Below the pieces are notes generated by a model. That model made no database searches. It was not told the origin of the DNA and worked only from the letters and a program-made list of their open reading frames with translations. 18,303 nucleotides of DNA from the NCBI GenBank assembly GCA_036512155.1, contig DATCBD010000027.1, forward strand, positions 1 to 18,303. The letters are read 5' to 3'. Within the stretch, counting starts at the first letter, position 1; every line of letters starts with the position of its first letter. The position numbers and the translations under genes are program-made. Shown in pieces: positions 1-6,866 of this stretch. Origin of the DNA: Palsa-739 sp036512155 (GTDB lineage Bacteria > Actinomycetota > Thermoleophilia > Gaiellales > Gaiellaceae).

Positions 1-180
1 GTCAGCATCGTCTCGGGCGGCATCGCAGGCCGGACGCAGACGCTCACGCAGTACGTCCAGGCGTCGTACGAGAACTTCGACCAGACGGGGGCTTATGCTG
101 CGTCCGTGCTGCTGGCCATGCTTGCGATCACGACACTCCTCCTCATGACGGTGGTGAGACGTGGCGATCGAAGCTCGTAA
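1..180 (+). CDS. cysW: Sulfate ABC transporter permease CysW (3' end only)
   Basis: The window opens inside a reading frame (frame 1) that encodes the last 59 residues of a membrane permease and stops with TAA at 178-180. The visible part has the SIVSGGIAGRTQTL segment followed by a Tyr/Asn-rich stretch and a final hydrophobic helix (ASVLLAMLAITTLLLM) with a basic tail. This is the pattern at the C terminus of CysW/CysT-type sulfate-thiosulfate permeases. CysW forms half of the inner-membrane channel that passes sulfate to the cytoplasm, driven by the CysA ATPase. The downstream cysA starts 20 nt before this stop codon, so the two are probably translationally coupled. The start lies outside the window. 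CysW rather than CysT is inferred from position next to cysA and from the C-terminal sequence; confusion between the two paralogues is possible. Confidence 0.8.
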   Translation, partial: VSIVSGGIAGRTQTLTQYVQASYENFDQTGAYAASVLLAMLAITTLLLMTVVRRGDRSS

Positions 181-1156
181 CGTCACGAAGCGGTTTGGAG
201 ACTTCCTCGCCCTGGACGATGTCTCAATCTCCGTCGAGAGCGGCTCGCTCACGGGCCTGCTCGGGCCGAGCGGCAGCGGCAAGTCGACGCTGCTCCGCGT
301 GATCGCGGGGCTCGAGACGCCCGACGTGGGGGAGGTGTTCATCTCCGGCAAGGAGGCGACGGCGGTCGCGCCGCAGAAGCGCGGCGTCGGCTTCGTCTTC
401 CAGCACTACGCGCCGTTCACGCACATGACGGTGTGGGACAACATCGCGTTCGGGCTCTCCATCCGGCGGCGCCCGAAGGAGGAGATCCACGCCCGCGTGA
501 CCGAGCTGCTCGAGCTCGTGCAGCTCAACGGGCTCGGCAAGCGGTATCCGTCGCAGCTCTCGGGCGGCCAGCGGCAGCGCATGGCGCTCGCGCGGGCGCT
601 TGCGGCGGAGCCGGAGCTGCTGCTCCTCGACGAGCCGTTCGGCGCGCTCGACGCGCGGGTGCGCAAGGAGCTGCGCGAGTGGCTCCTGCGGCTGCACGAC
701 GAGATGCACGTGACGACGATCTTCGTCACGCATGACCAGGAAGAGGCGCTCGAGGTCGCGGACAACGTCGTCGTCATGAATGCGGGTCGCGTCGAGCAGG
801 TGGCGCCGCCGCGCGAGCTCTACGACGAGCCGGCGAATCCGTTCGTCATGAGCTTCGTTGGGCCGGTGAACCGGCTCGGCGAGGCCTGGGTGCGTCCGCA
901 CGACATTGAGATCACGCACGAGCCGAACGGCGTGGCGCAGGAGGCGCAGGTCGAGCGCATCGTCCGGCTCGGCTTCGAGGTGCGCGTTGACCTCGTGCGG
1001 GACGACGGCGAGCGCCTGCACGTGCAGTTGACGCGGAACGAGGCCGAGGTGCTCGAGCTCGCGCCGAGCGACATCGTCTACGTGCGCACGCGCGTCGAGC
1101 GGACGTTCAACGAGAACGGCGAACCCACGCGTCCGGCTCCTTCGTCAGTTTCGTGA
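161..1156 (+). CDS. cysA: Sulfate/thiosulfate ABC transporter ATP-binding protein CysA
   Basis: This 331-residue ATPase energises sulfate import at the inner face of the membrane. Its ABC domain has Walker A (GPSGSGKST, about residues 35-43), the Q-loop (FVFQHYAPF), the signature LSGGQRQRMALARAL, Walker B (LLLLDEPFGALD) and the H-loop (FVTHDQEEAL). A C-terminal TOBE-like regulatory region begins at VRPHDIEI, a phrase characteristic of CysA rather than of other ABC importers. The GTG start at 161 overlaps the upstream permease by 20 nt and has a GGTGAG Shine-Dalgarno-like stretch just before it. The last 50 nt overlap, tail to tail, the end of a gene for an Rrf2 regulator on the other strand. 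Family assignment is firm; sulfate rather than another oxyanion rests on the VRPHDIEI phrase and the CysW-like neighbour. Confidence 0.92.
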   Translation: MAIEARNVTKRFGDFLALDDVSISVESGSLTGLLGPSGSGKSTLLRVIAGLETPDVGEVFISGKEATAVAPQKRGVGFVFQHYAPFTHMTVWDNIAFGLSIRRRPKEEIHARVTELLELVQLNGLGKRYPSQLSGGQRQRMALARALAAEPELLLLDEPFGALDARVRKELREWLLRLHDEMHVTTIFVTHDQEEALEVADNVVVMNAGRVEQVAPPRELYDEPANPFVMSFVGPVNRLGEAWVRPHDIEITHEPNGVAQEAQVERIVRLGFEVRVDLVRDDGERLHVQLTRNEAEVLELAPSDIVYVRTRVERTFNENGEPTRPAPSSVS

Positions 1157-1568
1157 TGTGCGCGGGGAGCTTCCCGCTCGCGACGTCGGCGAGCGTGACG
1201 TGCTCGAGGACGGAGCGGACGGCGGAACGCAGCGCGACCCAGACGTCCTTCAGTGCCGTCGCCGATCCGTCGTATTCGAGGGCGTCGGGGGAGAGGCCGC
1301 GGACGCTCGCGAGCGGCCCTTCGACGGCGCGCACGACGTCCGCGATGACGATCTCGTCGGCCGGCTTCGCGAGCAGGTAGCCGCCGCCGGCGCCGCGCCG
1401 GCTGTCCACGATCCCGGCCCGGCGGAGGTCGAGGAGGATGTTCTCGAGGAAGTTGACCGGGATCTGCTGCGCCTCGGCGAGGTGCTCGGCAGAGACAGGC
1501 CCGTCACCCGCGCCGGCGAGCTCCACGGCGGCGCGGACGGCGTAGTCGGCCTTCGCGGTAGTGCGCAT
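1107..1568 (-). CDS. Rrf2-family transcriptional regulator (cysteine-less, CymR-like)
   Basis: The 153-residue product has the Rrf2 layout: N-terminal MRTTAKADYAVRAAVEL, a winged helix with recognition segment IPVNFLENILLDLRRAGIV, and the wing SRRGAGGGYLLAKPADEI. The signature continues with IVIADVVRAVEGPL. There is no cysteine at all, so it cannot bind an iron-sulfur cluster as IscR and NsrR do. CymR, the cysteine-metabolism repressor, is a known cluster-free member. Convergence with cysA makes control of sulfur uptake the simplest hypothesis, but this is inference. I chose ATG at 1568, where the conserved N terminus begins, over an in-frame start at 1610 that would add 14 unrelated residues. 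The -10-like GATAAT lies exactly 6 nt before this ATG, suggesting leaderless transcription. It overlaps the cysA 3' end by 50 nt. Confidence 0.88.
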   Translation of the reverse strand: MRTTAKADYAVRAAVELAGAGDGPVSAEHLAEAQQIPVNFLENILLDLRRAGIVDSRRGAGGGYLLAKPADEIVIADVVRAVEGPLASVRGLSPDALEYDGSATALKDVWVALRSAVRSVLEHVTLADVASGKLPAHITKLTKEPDAWVRRSR

Positions 1569-1580
1569 GCATTGATTATC
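1569..1580 (-). promoter_or_regulatory. -10 element of a likely leaderless promoter for the Rrf2 gene
   Basis: On the minus strand GATAAT (1580-1575) is followed by CAATGC and then the ATG at 1568. A -10 hexamer with a 6-nt gap places the transcription start on or next to the A of the start codon. No Shine-Dalgarno is present. The 22-nt gap to the divergent GFA gene means both genes share this DNA. Confidence 0.5.
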
Positions 1581-1590
1581 GTGGAGCGGA

Positions 1591-2007
1591 GTGGCAGGGC
1601 CTCCGTACACCGGTCATTGCATGTGCGGCGGCGTCCGGTTCGAAGTGACCGGGGAGCCGCTCAGCGCGGGCTATTGCCACTGCACGCGGTGCCAGCGGAG
1701 GACCGGGACGGCAGCGTCCGCACAGGCGCGGCTCGCGCCGGGGACGTTCCGGCTGGTCGCGGGCGAGGAGCTCGTCCGGGAGTACAAGCCGGAGGACGGC
1801 TGGCCGAAGTGCTTCTGCTCGGCGTGTGGGAGCGCCCTCTGGAGCAAGTATCCGGAGACGGGCGAGGTCGGCAGCGTACGGCTCGGGATCTTCGACCCGG
1901 GCCACGACATCCGTCCGCAGTGGCACACGTTCGTGACCTATGCGTGCGAGTGGGAGCCGATCCCGGACGACGGGCTCGAGCGGTACCCCGAAGCGAAGCC
2001 GCGCTAG
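1591..2007 (+). CDS. GFA-family zinc-binding protein (formaldehyde-activating enzyme/CENP-V fold)
   Basis: The 138-residue protein has the full cysteine pattern of the GFA family: C10-x-C12, C29-x-C31-xx-C34 and C74-x-C76-xx-C79, which in family structures bind structural and catalytic zinc ions. The phrases HCMCGGVRFEV, YCHCTRCQRRTG and CSACGSALW are typical. Members include glutathione-dependent formaldehyde-activating enzyme, but most bacterial homologues have no proven substrate, so I assign only the fold. The GTG start at 1591 is supported by GGAG at 1583-1586. The gene diverges from the Rrf2 regulator with 22 nt between starts and converges with modC. A dispersed palindromic repeat follows its stop codon. 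Confidence 0.87.
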   Translation: MAGPPYTGHCMCGGVRFEVTGEPLSAGYCHCTRCQRRTGTAASAQARLAPGTFRLVAGEELVREYKPEDGWPKCFCSACGSALWSKYPETGEVGSVRLGIFDPGHDIRPQWHTFVTYACEWEPIPDDGLERYPEAKPR

Positions 2008-2015
2008 ACATCCGC

Positions 2016-2126
2016 GACACTTTCGTGCGCGTACCTGGTACCGGCCTCATCGCCTGAGCAGGTGCTTCGGCCGCAACAGACACGACCGGTACCAGGTACC
2101 TGAACGGCGTGCTACCGAAATGTCAC
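2016..2126. repeat. Inverted pair of dispersed palindromic repeats between GFA and modC
   Basis: This is the only non-coding stretch between two convergent genes. It holds two copies of a repeat in opposite orientation. The left 14-mer GTACCTGGTACCGG (2031-2044) is the exact reverse complement of CCGGTACCAGGTAC (2086-2099), with a 41-nt loop between them. Each contains a near-perfect 13-bp palindrome (GGTACC-W-GGTACC; the left copy has C in the first position). Outside the arms, GACACTTTCG (2016-2025) pairs, with one bulged base, with CGAAATGTC (2117-2125), so the inverted structure extends to about 110 bp. The right copy includes the modC stop codon. It resembles a REP/BIME-type element and could also act as a bidirectional terminator. 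There is no T-tract. A direct copy lies at 18261-18297. Confidence 0.75.
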
Positions 2127-3118
2127 AGCGGGACGAGTCGTGTCCCGGTGGCCTTGAACGTCGCATAGGCGACGCCGCCGCCGGCGAGGCCGAGTCGCTC
2201 CGCCGACGACGCCGTCACCTCTGCCGTCACCGGGCCGATGCGGACGCGGACGCGGTTGCCAACCTCGACCAGCGAGCCGATCTCGCCGCGGATGACGTTC
2301 AGCGCCGAGTCGTCGGCGTGTGCGCGCGAGAGCGAGATCTCCCATGGATAGACGACGACGCCGACCTCACCGTCCCCGTCGTCGGTGGAGAAGACCCGCT
2401 CGCCGCTCTCGAGCACGATCTCGGTCAGGTCGCCGCGGCTCGCACGCCCGCGCAACAGGTTCGCCCCGGTGAACGACGCGACGAATGCGTCGGCCGGCCG
2501 CGCGACGAGCTCCGCCGGCGACGCCACCTGTCGCAGCTGTCCGTCGACGAGCACGCCGACCTCGTCCGCGAGCGACGCCGCGTCCTCGTAGTCGTGTGTC
2601 ACGAGCAGCGTGGGGAGGCCGAGCTCCCCCAGCAGCTCGTGCAGCTCGCTCCGCACCTCGGCCTTCGTGTGCGCGTCGAGCGCGGCGAGCGGCTCGTCCA
2701 AGAGCAGCACCGACGGCTTTCGCGCGAGCGCCCGCGCGAGCGCGACTCGCTGTCGCTCGCCGCCGGAGAGCTCCCGCGGCCGCGCGTCCGCGAGGTGCGC
2801 GATGCGGAACCGCTCCAGCAGGTCGCCGACCGGCCCTGCATACGCGACGTTCGCGCGCACGCTCATGTGCGGGAACAGCGCGTAGTCCTGGAAGACGAAG
2901 CCGACGCGACGCTCCTCCGGCTGCATCTCGTTCCACGAGACACCGTCGAGCGAGACGCCTCCGTGCGCGGGGCGCAGTAGCCCCGCGACCACGCGCAGCA
3001 CCGACGTCTTGCCCGCCCCCGACGGCCCGACGAGCGCGACCGTGCGCTCGACGGGCAGCGTCAGCTCGAGGTCGAAAGTGCGAAGCGGAACGCTGAAGTG
3101 GAGGAGGAGGCGAGCCAT
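2123..3118 (-). CDS. modC: Molybdate ABC transporter ATP-binding protein ModC
   Basis: The 331-residue ATPase powers molybdate import through ModB. It shows Walker A GPSGAGKTS (about residues 31-39), Q-loop FVFQDYALFPHM, signature LSGGERQRVALARAL, Walker B VLLLDEPLAALD and H-loop LVTHDYEDA. A C-terminal TOBE (molybdate-binding) domain runs from about residue 270 (SALNVIRGEIGSLVEVGNRV). The frame stays open far upstream, but that part is antisense-like sequence in the modB region. I place the start at ATG 3118, where MARLLLHFSVPLR leads into the family's first strand. The start overlaps the end of modB by 58 nt and has no clear Shine-Dalgarno, so coupling to modB is likely. The stop codon lies within a dispersed palindromic repeat. 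Confidence 0.92.
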   Translation of the reverse strand: MARLLLHFSVPLRTFDLELTLPVERTVALVGPSGAGKTSVLRVVAGLLRPAHGGVSLDGVSWNEMQPEERRVGFVFQDYALFPHMSVRANVAYAGPVGDLLERFRIAHLADARPRELSGGERQRVALARALARKPSVLLLDEPLAALDAHTKAEVRSELHELLGELGLPTLLVTHDYEDAASLADEVGVLVDGQLRQVASPAELVARPADAFVASFTGANLLRGRASRGDLTEIVLESGERVFSTDDGDGEVGVVVYPWEISLSRAHADDSALNVIRGEIGSLVEVGNRVRVRIGPVTAEVTASSAERLGLAGGGVAYATFKATGTRLVPL

Positions 3119-3846
3119 TTGAGGGTGACGAGGAGGACGGCGCTCACGAGGACGAGCAGCCCGCCGAGGGCGAGCGCGGTGTGGAAGTCGACGTCGAACT
3201 CCGCATAGACGGCCAGCGGCAAGGTCTGCGTGACGCCCTGGAGGCTTCCGGCGAACATGATCGTCGCGCCGAACTCGCCCAGCCCGCGGGCGAAGGCGAG
3301 CGCCTCGCCGGCGCCGAGGCCGCCGCGCGCGAGCGGCACGACGACGCGGAAGAACGTCTTCATCGGCCTTGCGCCGAGCGTGCGCGACGCCGCGACGAGC
3401 GTCTCGTCCACCGCCTCGAAGGCGGCGATCGCCTGGCGCACGTACAGCGGGCCGGAGACGAACACGACGGCGAGCACGACCGCGGCCTGAGTGAACGGGA
3501 GGCTCGTGTGCAGCAACCCGAAGCGGCCGAAGGCGGCGAGGAGGCCGATGCCGGCGACCGCCGGCGGCAGCACGATCGGCAGCTCGACGAGCGTGACCAC
3601 GAGCGACCGCCCGCGGAAGCGGTGCGTCGCGAGAACGTAAGCAGCGGGCGTGCCGAAGACCAGCACCAGCACCTGCGCGACGACGGTCGTCTTCAGGCTG
3701 ACGACGAGCGCGTCGGTGACGAGCGAGCTCGAGAGCTCGTGTGCCAGGTTGCCCCACGACAGTCGCGCGAAGATCGCCACGATCGGCAGCGCGAGGAACG
3801 CGAGCGCAGCGAGCGCCGCAGCAAGTACGGGAACGCGCCGGATCAT
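3061..3846 (-). CDS. modB: Molybdate ABC transporter permease ModB
   Basis: The 261-residue inner-membrane permease has about six hydrophobic segments. It carries the permease coupling loop in the form EFGATIMFAGSLQGVTQTLPLAVY, the hallmark of ModB. The conserved PIVLPPAVAGIGLL segment is also present. It forms the molybdate channel and couples to ModC. The ATG at 3846 overlaps the modA stop codon in an ATGA arrangement, so the much longer open frame upstream (to 4005) is not needed. It is somewhat longer than many ModB proteins (about 225-230 residues), mainly at the C terminus, which ends in a Ser/Thr-rich tail overlapping modC. Confidence 0.92.
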   Translation of the reverse strand: MIRRVPVLAAALAALAFLALPIVAIFARLSWGNLAHELSSSLVTDALVVSLKTTVVAQVLVLVFGTPAAYVLATHRFRGRSLVVTLVELPIVLPPAVAGIGLLAAFGRFGLLHTSLPFTQAAVVLAVVFVSGPLYVRQAIAAFEAVDETLVAASRTLGARPMKTFFRVVVPLARGGLGAGEALAFARGLGEFGATIMFAGSLQGVTQTLPLAVYAEFDVDFHTALALGGLLVLVSAVLLVTLKWLASSSTSAFRFALSTSS

Positions 3847-4535
3847 GGTGCGGTCTTCGGCTTCACCCGCGGCAGGAATCCAGCCGCGAGGAGCTTCGCC
3901 TGCCCGGCCTTGCTCAAGACCTTCTTCACGAACGCCTGGGCCGCGGCAGCGTTGGGTGAGCTCTTCACGACGCAGATGCCGTACTGCACCTTCGGCTGCG
4001 CCCACGCCGGCAGCTTCAGCACGGTGACCTGGCCGGGAACCGTCTTCGCATCCGTCGAGTAGACGAAACCGGCATCCGCCTCGCCGAGCGCGACCTTGGC
4101 GAGCACCTCGCGCACGTCGGTCTCGTTGCTGACGACGTTGTTCAGCACGCTCGTGAGCGCCATGTTCTTCAGGATCTGACGTGTGTACGAGCCGACCGGG
4201 ACGCCGACCGCTGCCACGTCGAGCTTCACCCCGGGCTTTTGCAGGTCGTAGACGCTGTGGATCCCAGCCGGGTTCGACTTCGGAATGATGAGCACGAGTG
4301 TGTTCCGCGTGAACACGACCGGCTGTGTGCAGAGCCCCTTCTGGTAGAGCTGGAGCGGAAGGGCGGTGTTCGCCGAGGCGAAGACGTCGGCCGGCGCGCC
4401 CAGCTGGATCTGCGCCGCGAGCGTGTTCGACCCTCCGAACGAGTACTGCGGCGCCGCATCGATCTGGGGTAAGACGTTCGTGAGCGACGCGGCCGCGTAC
4501 ACCGTCAGCTTCGCGAGGAGCAAAGCAGCCGGCAT
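3843..4535 (-). CDS. modA: Molybdate-binding protein ModA (export signal appears truncated)
   Basis: The 230-residue protein is the extracytoplasmic oxyanion receptor of the ModABC system. Diagnostic segments are LTVYAAASLTNVL, FGGSNTLAAQIQLGAPADVFASA and VAAVGVPVGSYTRQIL, with DAGFVYSTDA near residue 155. The start at 4535 is well supported: GGAGG at 4548-4544 lies 7 nt before the ATG, 2 nt after the stop of the preceding regulator gene. Yet only about eight residues (MPAALLLA) precede the mature first strand KLTVYAAASL. There is no basic n-region and no lipobox, so a normal Sec signal or lipoprotein anchor is missing. No in-frame ATG, GTG or TTG is seen just upstream. It may be exported inefficiently, anchored by other means, or derived from a gene that lost its signal. 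The ModA assignment itself is firm. Confidence 0.9.
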   Translation of the reverse strand: MPAALLLAKLTVYAAASLTNVLPQIDAAPQYSFGGSNTLAAQIQLGAPADVFASANTALPLQLYQKGLCTQPVVFTRNTLVLIIPKSNPAGIHSVYDLQKPGVKLDVAAVGVPVGSYTRQILKNMALTSVLNNVVSNETDVREVLAKVALGEADAGFVYSTDAKTVPGQVTVLKLPAWAQPKVQYGICVVKSSPNAAAAQAFVKKVLSKAGQAKLLAAGFLPRVKPKTAP

Positions 4536-4537
4536 GG

Positions 4538-4912
4538 TCAGCCCTCCACCATGATCGACGTCGACTTCACGATCGCGGTCGCAGGTGACCCCGGCTTCAG
4601 TCCGAGTTCCTCGACGGCATCGCGCGTGATGATGGCCACGAGTCGCGCCGGCTCGGTGATGGTGATCTCCACCTGGGCGAGCAGCCCGTCGACTTTCACC
4701 TCGCGCACCGTGCCGCGCAGGCGATTGCGGGCGCTCAGATGGTGCGAGTCGTCGCCGCGCAGACGCTTGATCTCGCGCGCGCTGACGACGCGCTTGTTGT
4801 TCGCATCGCGCGTGGTCTTGATCCGGCCCTCGCTGTCCCAGCGGCGAAGCGTGTCGACGCTGATGCCAAGAGCTTGTGCCGCCTCCGTCGCCGTGTAGCG
4901 CGTCTTGGCCAT
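4538..4912 (-). CDS. MerR/excisionase-type HTH regulator with molybdate-binding TOBE domain
   Basis: The 124-residue protein joins two modules. Residues about 5-52 (YTATEAAQALGISVDTLRRWDSEG) form a MerR/excisionase-like helix-turn-helix. Residues about 61-124 (ARNRLRGTVREVKVDG to ATAIVKSTSIMVEG) form one TOBE/MOP domain of the kind that binds molybdate or tungstate. It is therefore a candidate molybdate sensor and would replace classical ModE, which has an LysR-like winged helix and two MOP repeats. Its ATG shares one base with the stop of the upstream ferritin-like gene (TGATG), and modA follows after 2 nt, so it sits inside the molybdate operon. The likely target is the 21-bp palindrome at 5426-5446, which would give autoregulation. 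Repressor versus activator cannot be told from sequence. Confidence 0.85.
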   Translation of the reverse strand: MAKTRYTATEAAQALGISVDTLRRWDSEGRIKTTRDANNKRVVSAREIKRLRGDDSHHLSARNRLRGTVREVKVDGLLAQVEITITEPARLVAIITRDAVEELGLKPGSPATAIVKSTSIMVEG

Positions 4913-5436
4913 CAGCTCGTGTACCTGCCTAGCGCGTTGGATGCCTGCGCGATCGTCAGCGCGCTCGGGAATGACGAGTGGAACGGCTCGAACATCGTCA
5001 GGTGCTGCGCCTCGTTCGCTGCGATGCGGGCCACGATGCCTCGCAGCGGCTCCGACACGAGTGCGTCGGCTGCGCCGAGATACGCGCCGAGCTGGAGCGT
5101 CTCCAGCGTGGCGCCGAGCGCGCGCGCTGAGGCCGGGCTCGCGAACGCGCCCCGCGGATAGGTGAAATCGATGTCGCCGGCCTGCGCAGGGACCTGCCCC
5201 GCATCGTTCATGAGCGTCGCGAGGCCCTTATAGTGCGCCCGCTCGTTCGCGCGCGCTTCGTGCAAGGGGCCGGAAACGCCGGCGTCGATCGCGTGCGAGT
5301 AGAAGTCGTCGGCGAGAAGCTCCGTCGCGATGAGCAGTCGCGCATAGGCGAGATCCGAGTCCGGCGGGACGACCCCGAGCGTCGCTGCAGCTCCGAGGCG
5401 GAGCAGTCCGGCACGCGTCAGAGTCTGCATAGGCAT
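4912..5436 (-). CDS. Ferritin-like four-helix protein at the head of the molybdate operon
   Basis: The 174-residue protein has the carboxylate pattern of diiron ferritin-like bundles: E39 (ATELLADDFY), E65-xx-H68 (NERAHY), E112 (LETLQL) and E142-xx-H145 (NEAQHL), one ligand set per helix. It is close to the small ferritin-like/DUF4439 or desiccation-related group; the exact family is uncertain. The N terminus (LTRAGLLRLGAAATLGVVPP) looks like the hydrophobic part of a Tat-type leader but has only one arginine, so export is uncertain. Two in-frame ATGs, 5436 and 5430, both lie inside a perfect palindrome and neither has a Shine-Dalgarno. I used the first. The gene is coupled to the TOBE regulator by a TGATG overlap. 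Its role in molybdate biology is unknown. Confidence 0.75.
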   Translation of the reverse strand: MPMQTLTRAGLLRLGAAATLGVVPPDSDLAYARLLIATELLADDFYSHAIDAGVSGPLHEARANERAHYKGLATLMNDAGQVPAQAGDIDFTYPRGAFASPASARALGATLETLQLGAYLGAADALVSEPLRGIVARIAANEAQHLTMFEPFHSSFPSALTIAQASNALGRYTS

Positions 5437-5446
5437 TGCCTATGCA
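5426..5446. promoter_or_regulatory. Perfect 21-bp palindrome, candidate operator of the molybdate operon
   Basis: The arms TGCATAGGCA (5426-5435) and TGCCTATGCA (5437-5446) are exact reverse complements around a single base at 5436. The palindrome covers both candidate start codons of the ferritin-like gene. A -10-like TAACCT (minus strand, 5452-5447) abuts it, so a protein bound here would block the promoter or the first transcribed bases. The linked HTH-TOBE regulator is the obvious candidate ligand-responsive binder, which is inference. I saw no second full copy in the window. Confidence 0.65.
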
Positions 5447-5456
5447 AGGTTACCAG

Positions 5457-6818
5457 CTAGGCCGGGTGTGGATTCCGGATGCCGACAGCGCCAATGAGCC
5501 CGCCGGCGACGAGTAGCGCGCACACCGCGAGCATCGAGTGGTGGAAGCCGCGTGCCGTGAGATGGTCGCCGCCTCCCGCGGCCGCGATGCCGAGGACGGC
5601 GACCGCGATGAGCCCCGCAACGCGCGCGACCGCGTTGTTCACGCCCGAGGCGACGCCTGCGTCCCCAGGCCCGGCGTCCGAGAGCACGGTCGTCGTGAGC
5701 GGCGCGACGGTCAGCGAGAGACCGACCGAGAAGCCGAGCAGCGCGGGGAGGAGGTCGGTCCAGTAGTTCAGGTGCGCCGGCATGCGCGCAAGCGCGACGA
5801 GCGAGGCGCCCGCGACGATCGGCCCGACGGCCATGAAGAGCCGCGGTCCGTATTGCATCGAGAGGCGGCCCGTGTAGCGGGACAGGAAGAACATGACGAT
5901 CGTGATCGGAAGCGTCGCGAGCCCGGCGCGGAACGGCGAATAGCCGGAGAACTCGAGCAGGAAGAGCGACAGGAAGACGCTCAGCCCCGACAGCGCTCCG
6001 TACACGGCGAACGTCTCGACGTTGGTGACGGAGAAATTGCGCAGGCGGAAGAGGCGCAGCGGCAGCATCGGCATCGGCGTCCGCAGTTCGTACGCGACGA
6101 AGACGCCGAGCAGCGCGAGCCCGCCGGCGAGCGCGCCCGGCACGAATGGGTTGCCCCAGCCGAGATGCGGCTGCTCGATGAACCCCGCGACGAGCAGGCC
6201 GAGCCCGGCCGCGCCGAGCACCGCTCCCACGAAGTCGACCCGGAGGTCATCCCTCCGTTTCTGGCTGCGGCTCCCGAGCCTGAGCGTGAGCAGGACGGTG
6301 ACGATCGCGATCGGAACGTTGATGAGGAAGATCACGCGCCAGCTCGAGATGCCGATGAGCCAGCCGCCGAGGAGCGGCCCGATGACGAACGAGATCCCGC
6401 TCCACGCGGTCCAGGTCCCGATCGCGGCGCCGCGCTCGGCGCCGGAGAACGTCGACGTGATCATCGCGAGGGACGCCGGAGTCAGGAGCGCGCCGGCGAC
6501 GCCCTGGATCCCGCGAAAGACGATCAGCGACGTCGAGTCGGGCGCAACGGCGCACAGCACCGACGCAAGACCGAAGCTCGCGACTCCGAGCATGAACACC
6601 CGCAGCTCCCCGAAGATGTCCCCGAGCGACCCGCCGACGAGGATGAGCGAGCCGAGCGTGAGCAGGTACGCGTCGACGATCCACTGCTGCGAGGCGAGCC
6701 CACCACCGAGGTCCTTCTCGATCGCGTTGAGCGCGACGTTGACGACCGACCCGTCGATGAAGGCCATCGACGAGCCGAGCACGCTGGCGACGAGCGTCCA
6801 CCTCTTGACCCGGTCCAT
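5457..6818 (-). CDS. MFS exporter, DHA2 (EmrB/QacA-like, 14-helix) family
   Basis: The 453-residue polytopic membrane protein begins with the DHA2 signature SSMAFIDGSVVNVALNAI, continues with QQWIVDAYLLTLGSLILVGGSLGDIFG (motifs D1 and A) and shows motif C-like WTAWSGISFVIGPLLGGWL in helix 5. Such proteins export drugs or metabolites by proton antiport; the substrate cannot be predicted here. It lacks a long soluble loop. The ATG at 6818 is preceded by TAAATT exactly 6 nt upstream, suggesting a leaderless mRNA. It ends 20 nt before the ferritin-like gene, so read-through into the molybdate operon is possible. A molybdoenzyme gene diverges from it. Confidence 0.88.
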   Translation of the reverse strand: MDRVKRWTLVASVLGSSMAFIDGSVVNVALNAIEKDLGGGLASQQWIVDAYLLTLGSLILVGGSLGDIFGELRVFMLGVASFGLASVLCAVAPDSTSLIVFRGIQGVAGALLTPASLAMITSTFSGAERGAAIGTWTAWSGISFVIGPLLGGWLIGISSWRVIFLINVPIAIVTVLLTLRLGSRSQKRRDDLRVDFVGAVLGAAGLGLLVAGFIEQPHLGWGNPFVPGALAGGLALLGVFVAYELRTPMPMLPLRLFRLRNFSVTNVETFAVYGALSGLSVFLSLFLLEFSGYSPFRAGLATLPITIVMFFLSRYTGRLSMQYGPRLFMAVGPIVAGASLVALARMPAHLNYWTDLLPALLGFSVGLSLTVAPLTTTVLSDAGPGDAGVASGVNNAVARVAGLIAVAVLGIAAAGGGDHLTARGFHHSMLAVCALLVAGGLIGAVGIRNPHPA

Positions 6819-6830
6819 ACGGGCAATTTA
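6819..6830 (-). promoter_or_regulatory. -10 element of a likely leaderless promoter for the MFS gene
   Basis: On the minus strand TAAATT (6830-6825) is followed by six bases (GCCCGT) and the ATG at 6818. No Shine-Dalgarno precedes the start. I could not identify a convincing -35 box. The 48-nt divergent gap to the molybdoenzyme gene holds both promoters. Confidence 0.45.
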
Positions 6831-6854
6831 AGGAACCCGTAACAGAGCGGGGCG

Positions 6855-6866
6855 TACCCTTCCCTT
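6855..6866 (+). promoter_or_regulatory. -10 element of a likely leaderless promoter for the molybdoenzyme gene
   Basis: TACCCT (6855-6860) is followed by six bases (TCCCTT) and the ATG at 6867. There is no Shine-Dalgarno. The geometry mirrors that of the divergent MFS gene. Confidence 0.45.

Noticed and set aside
1982..1998. GGTACCCCGAAGC at the end of the GFA gene as another repeat copy
   Set aside because: It shares only short blocks with the repeat, has no palindrome and encodes the normal C terminus.
2163..2177. GCATAGGCGACGCC inside modC as a second copy of the mod palindrome
   Set aside because: Only the left half-site matches (GCATAGGC); the right half and spacing differ, and it lies in coding sequence.
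3119..3757. Upstream extension of modC giving a 544-residue protein
   Set aside because: The extra part lies over modB in another frame and is Arg/Ala-rich without motifs; the ABC domain starts after ATG 3118.
5538..6842. 434-codon open frame on the plus strand opposite the MFS gene
   Set aside because: It encodes only Arg/Asp/Glu-rich low-complexity sequence, the usual antisense shadow of a GC-rich gene; the minus strand encodes a clear transporter.
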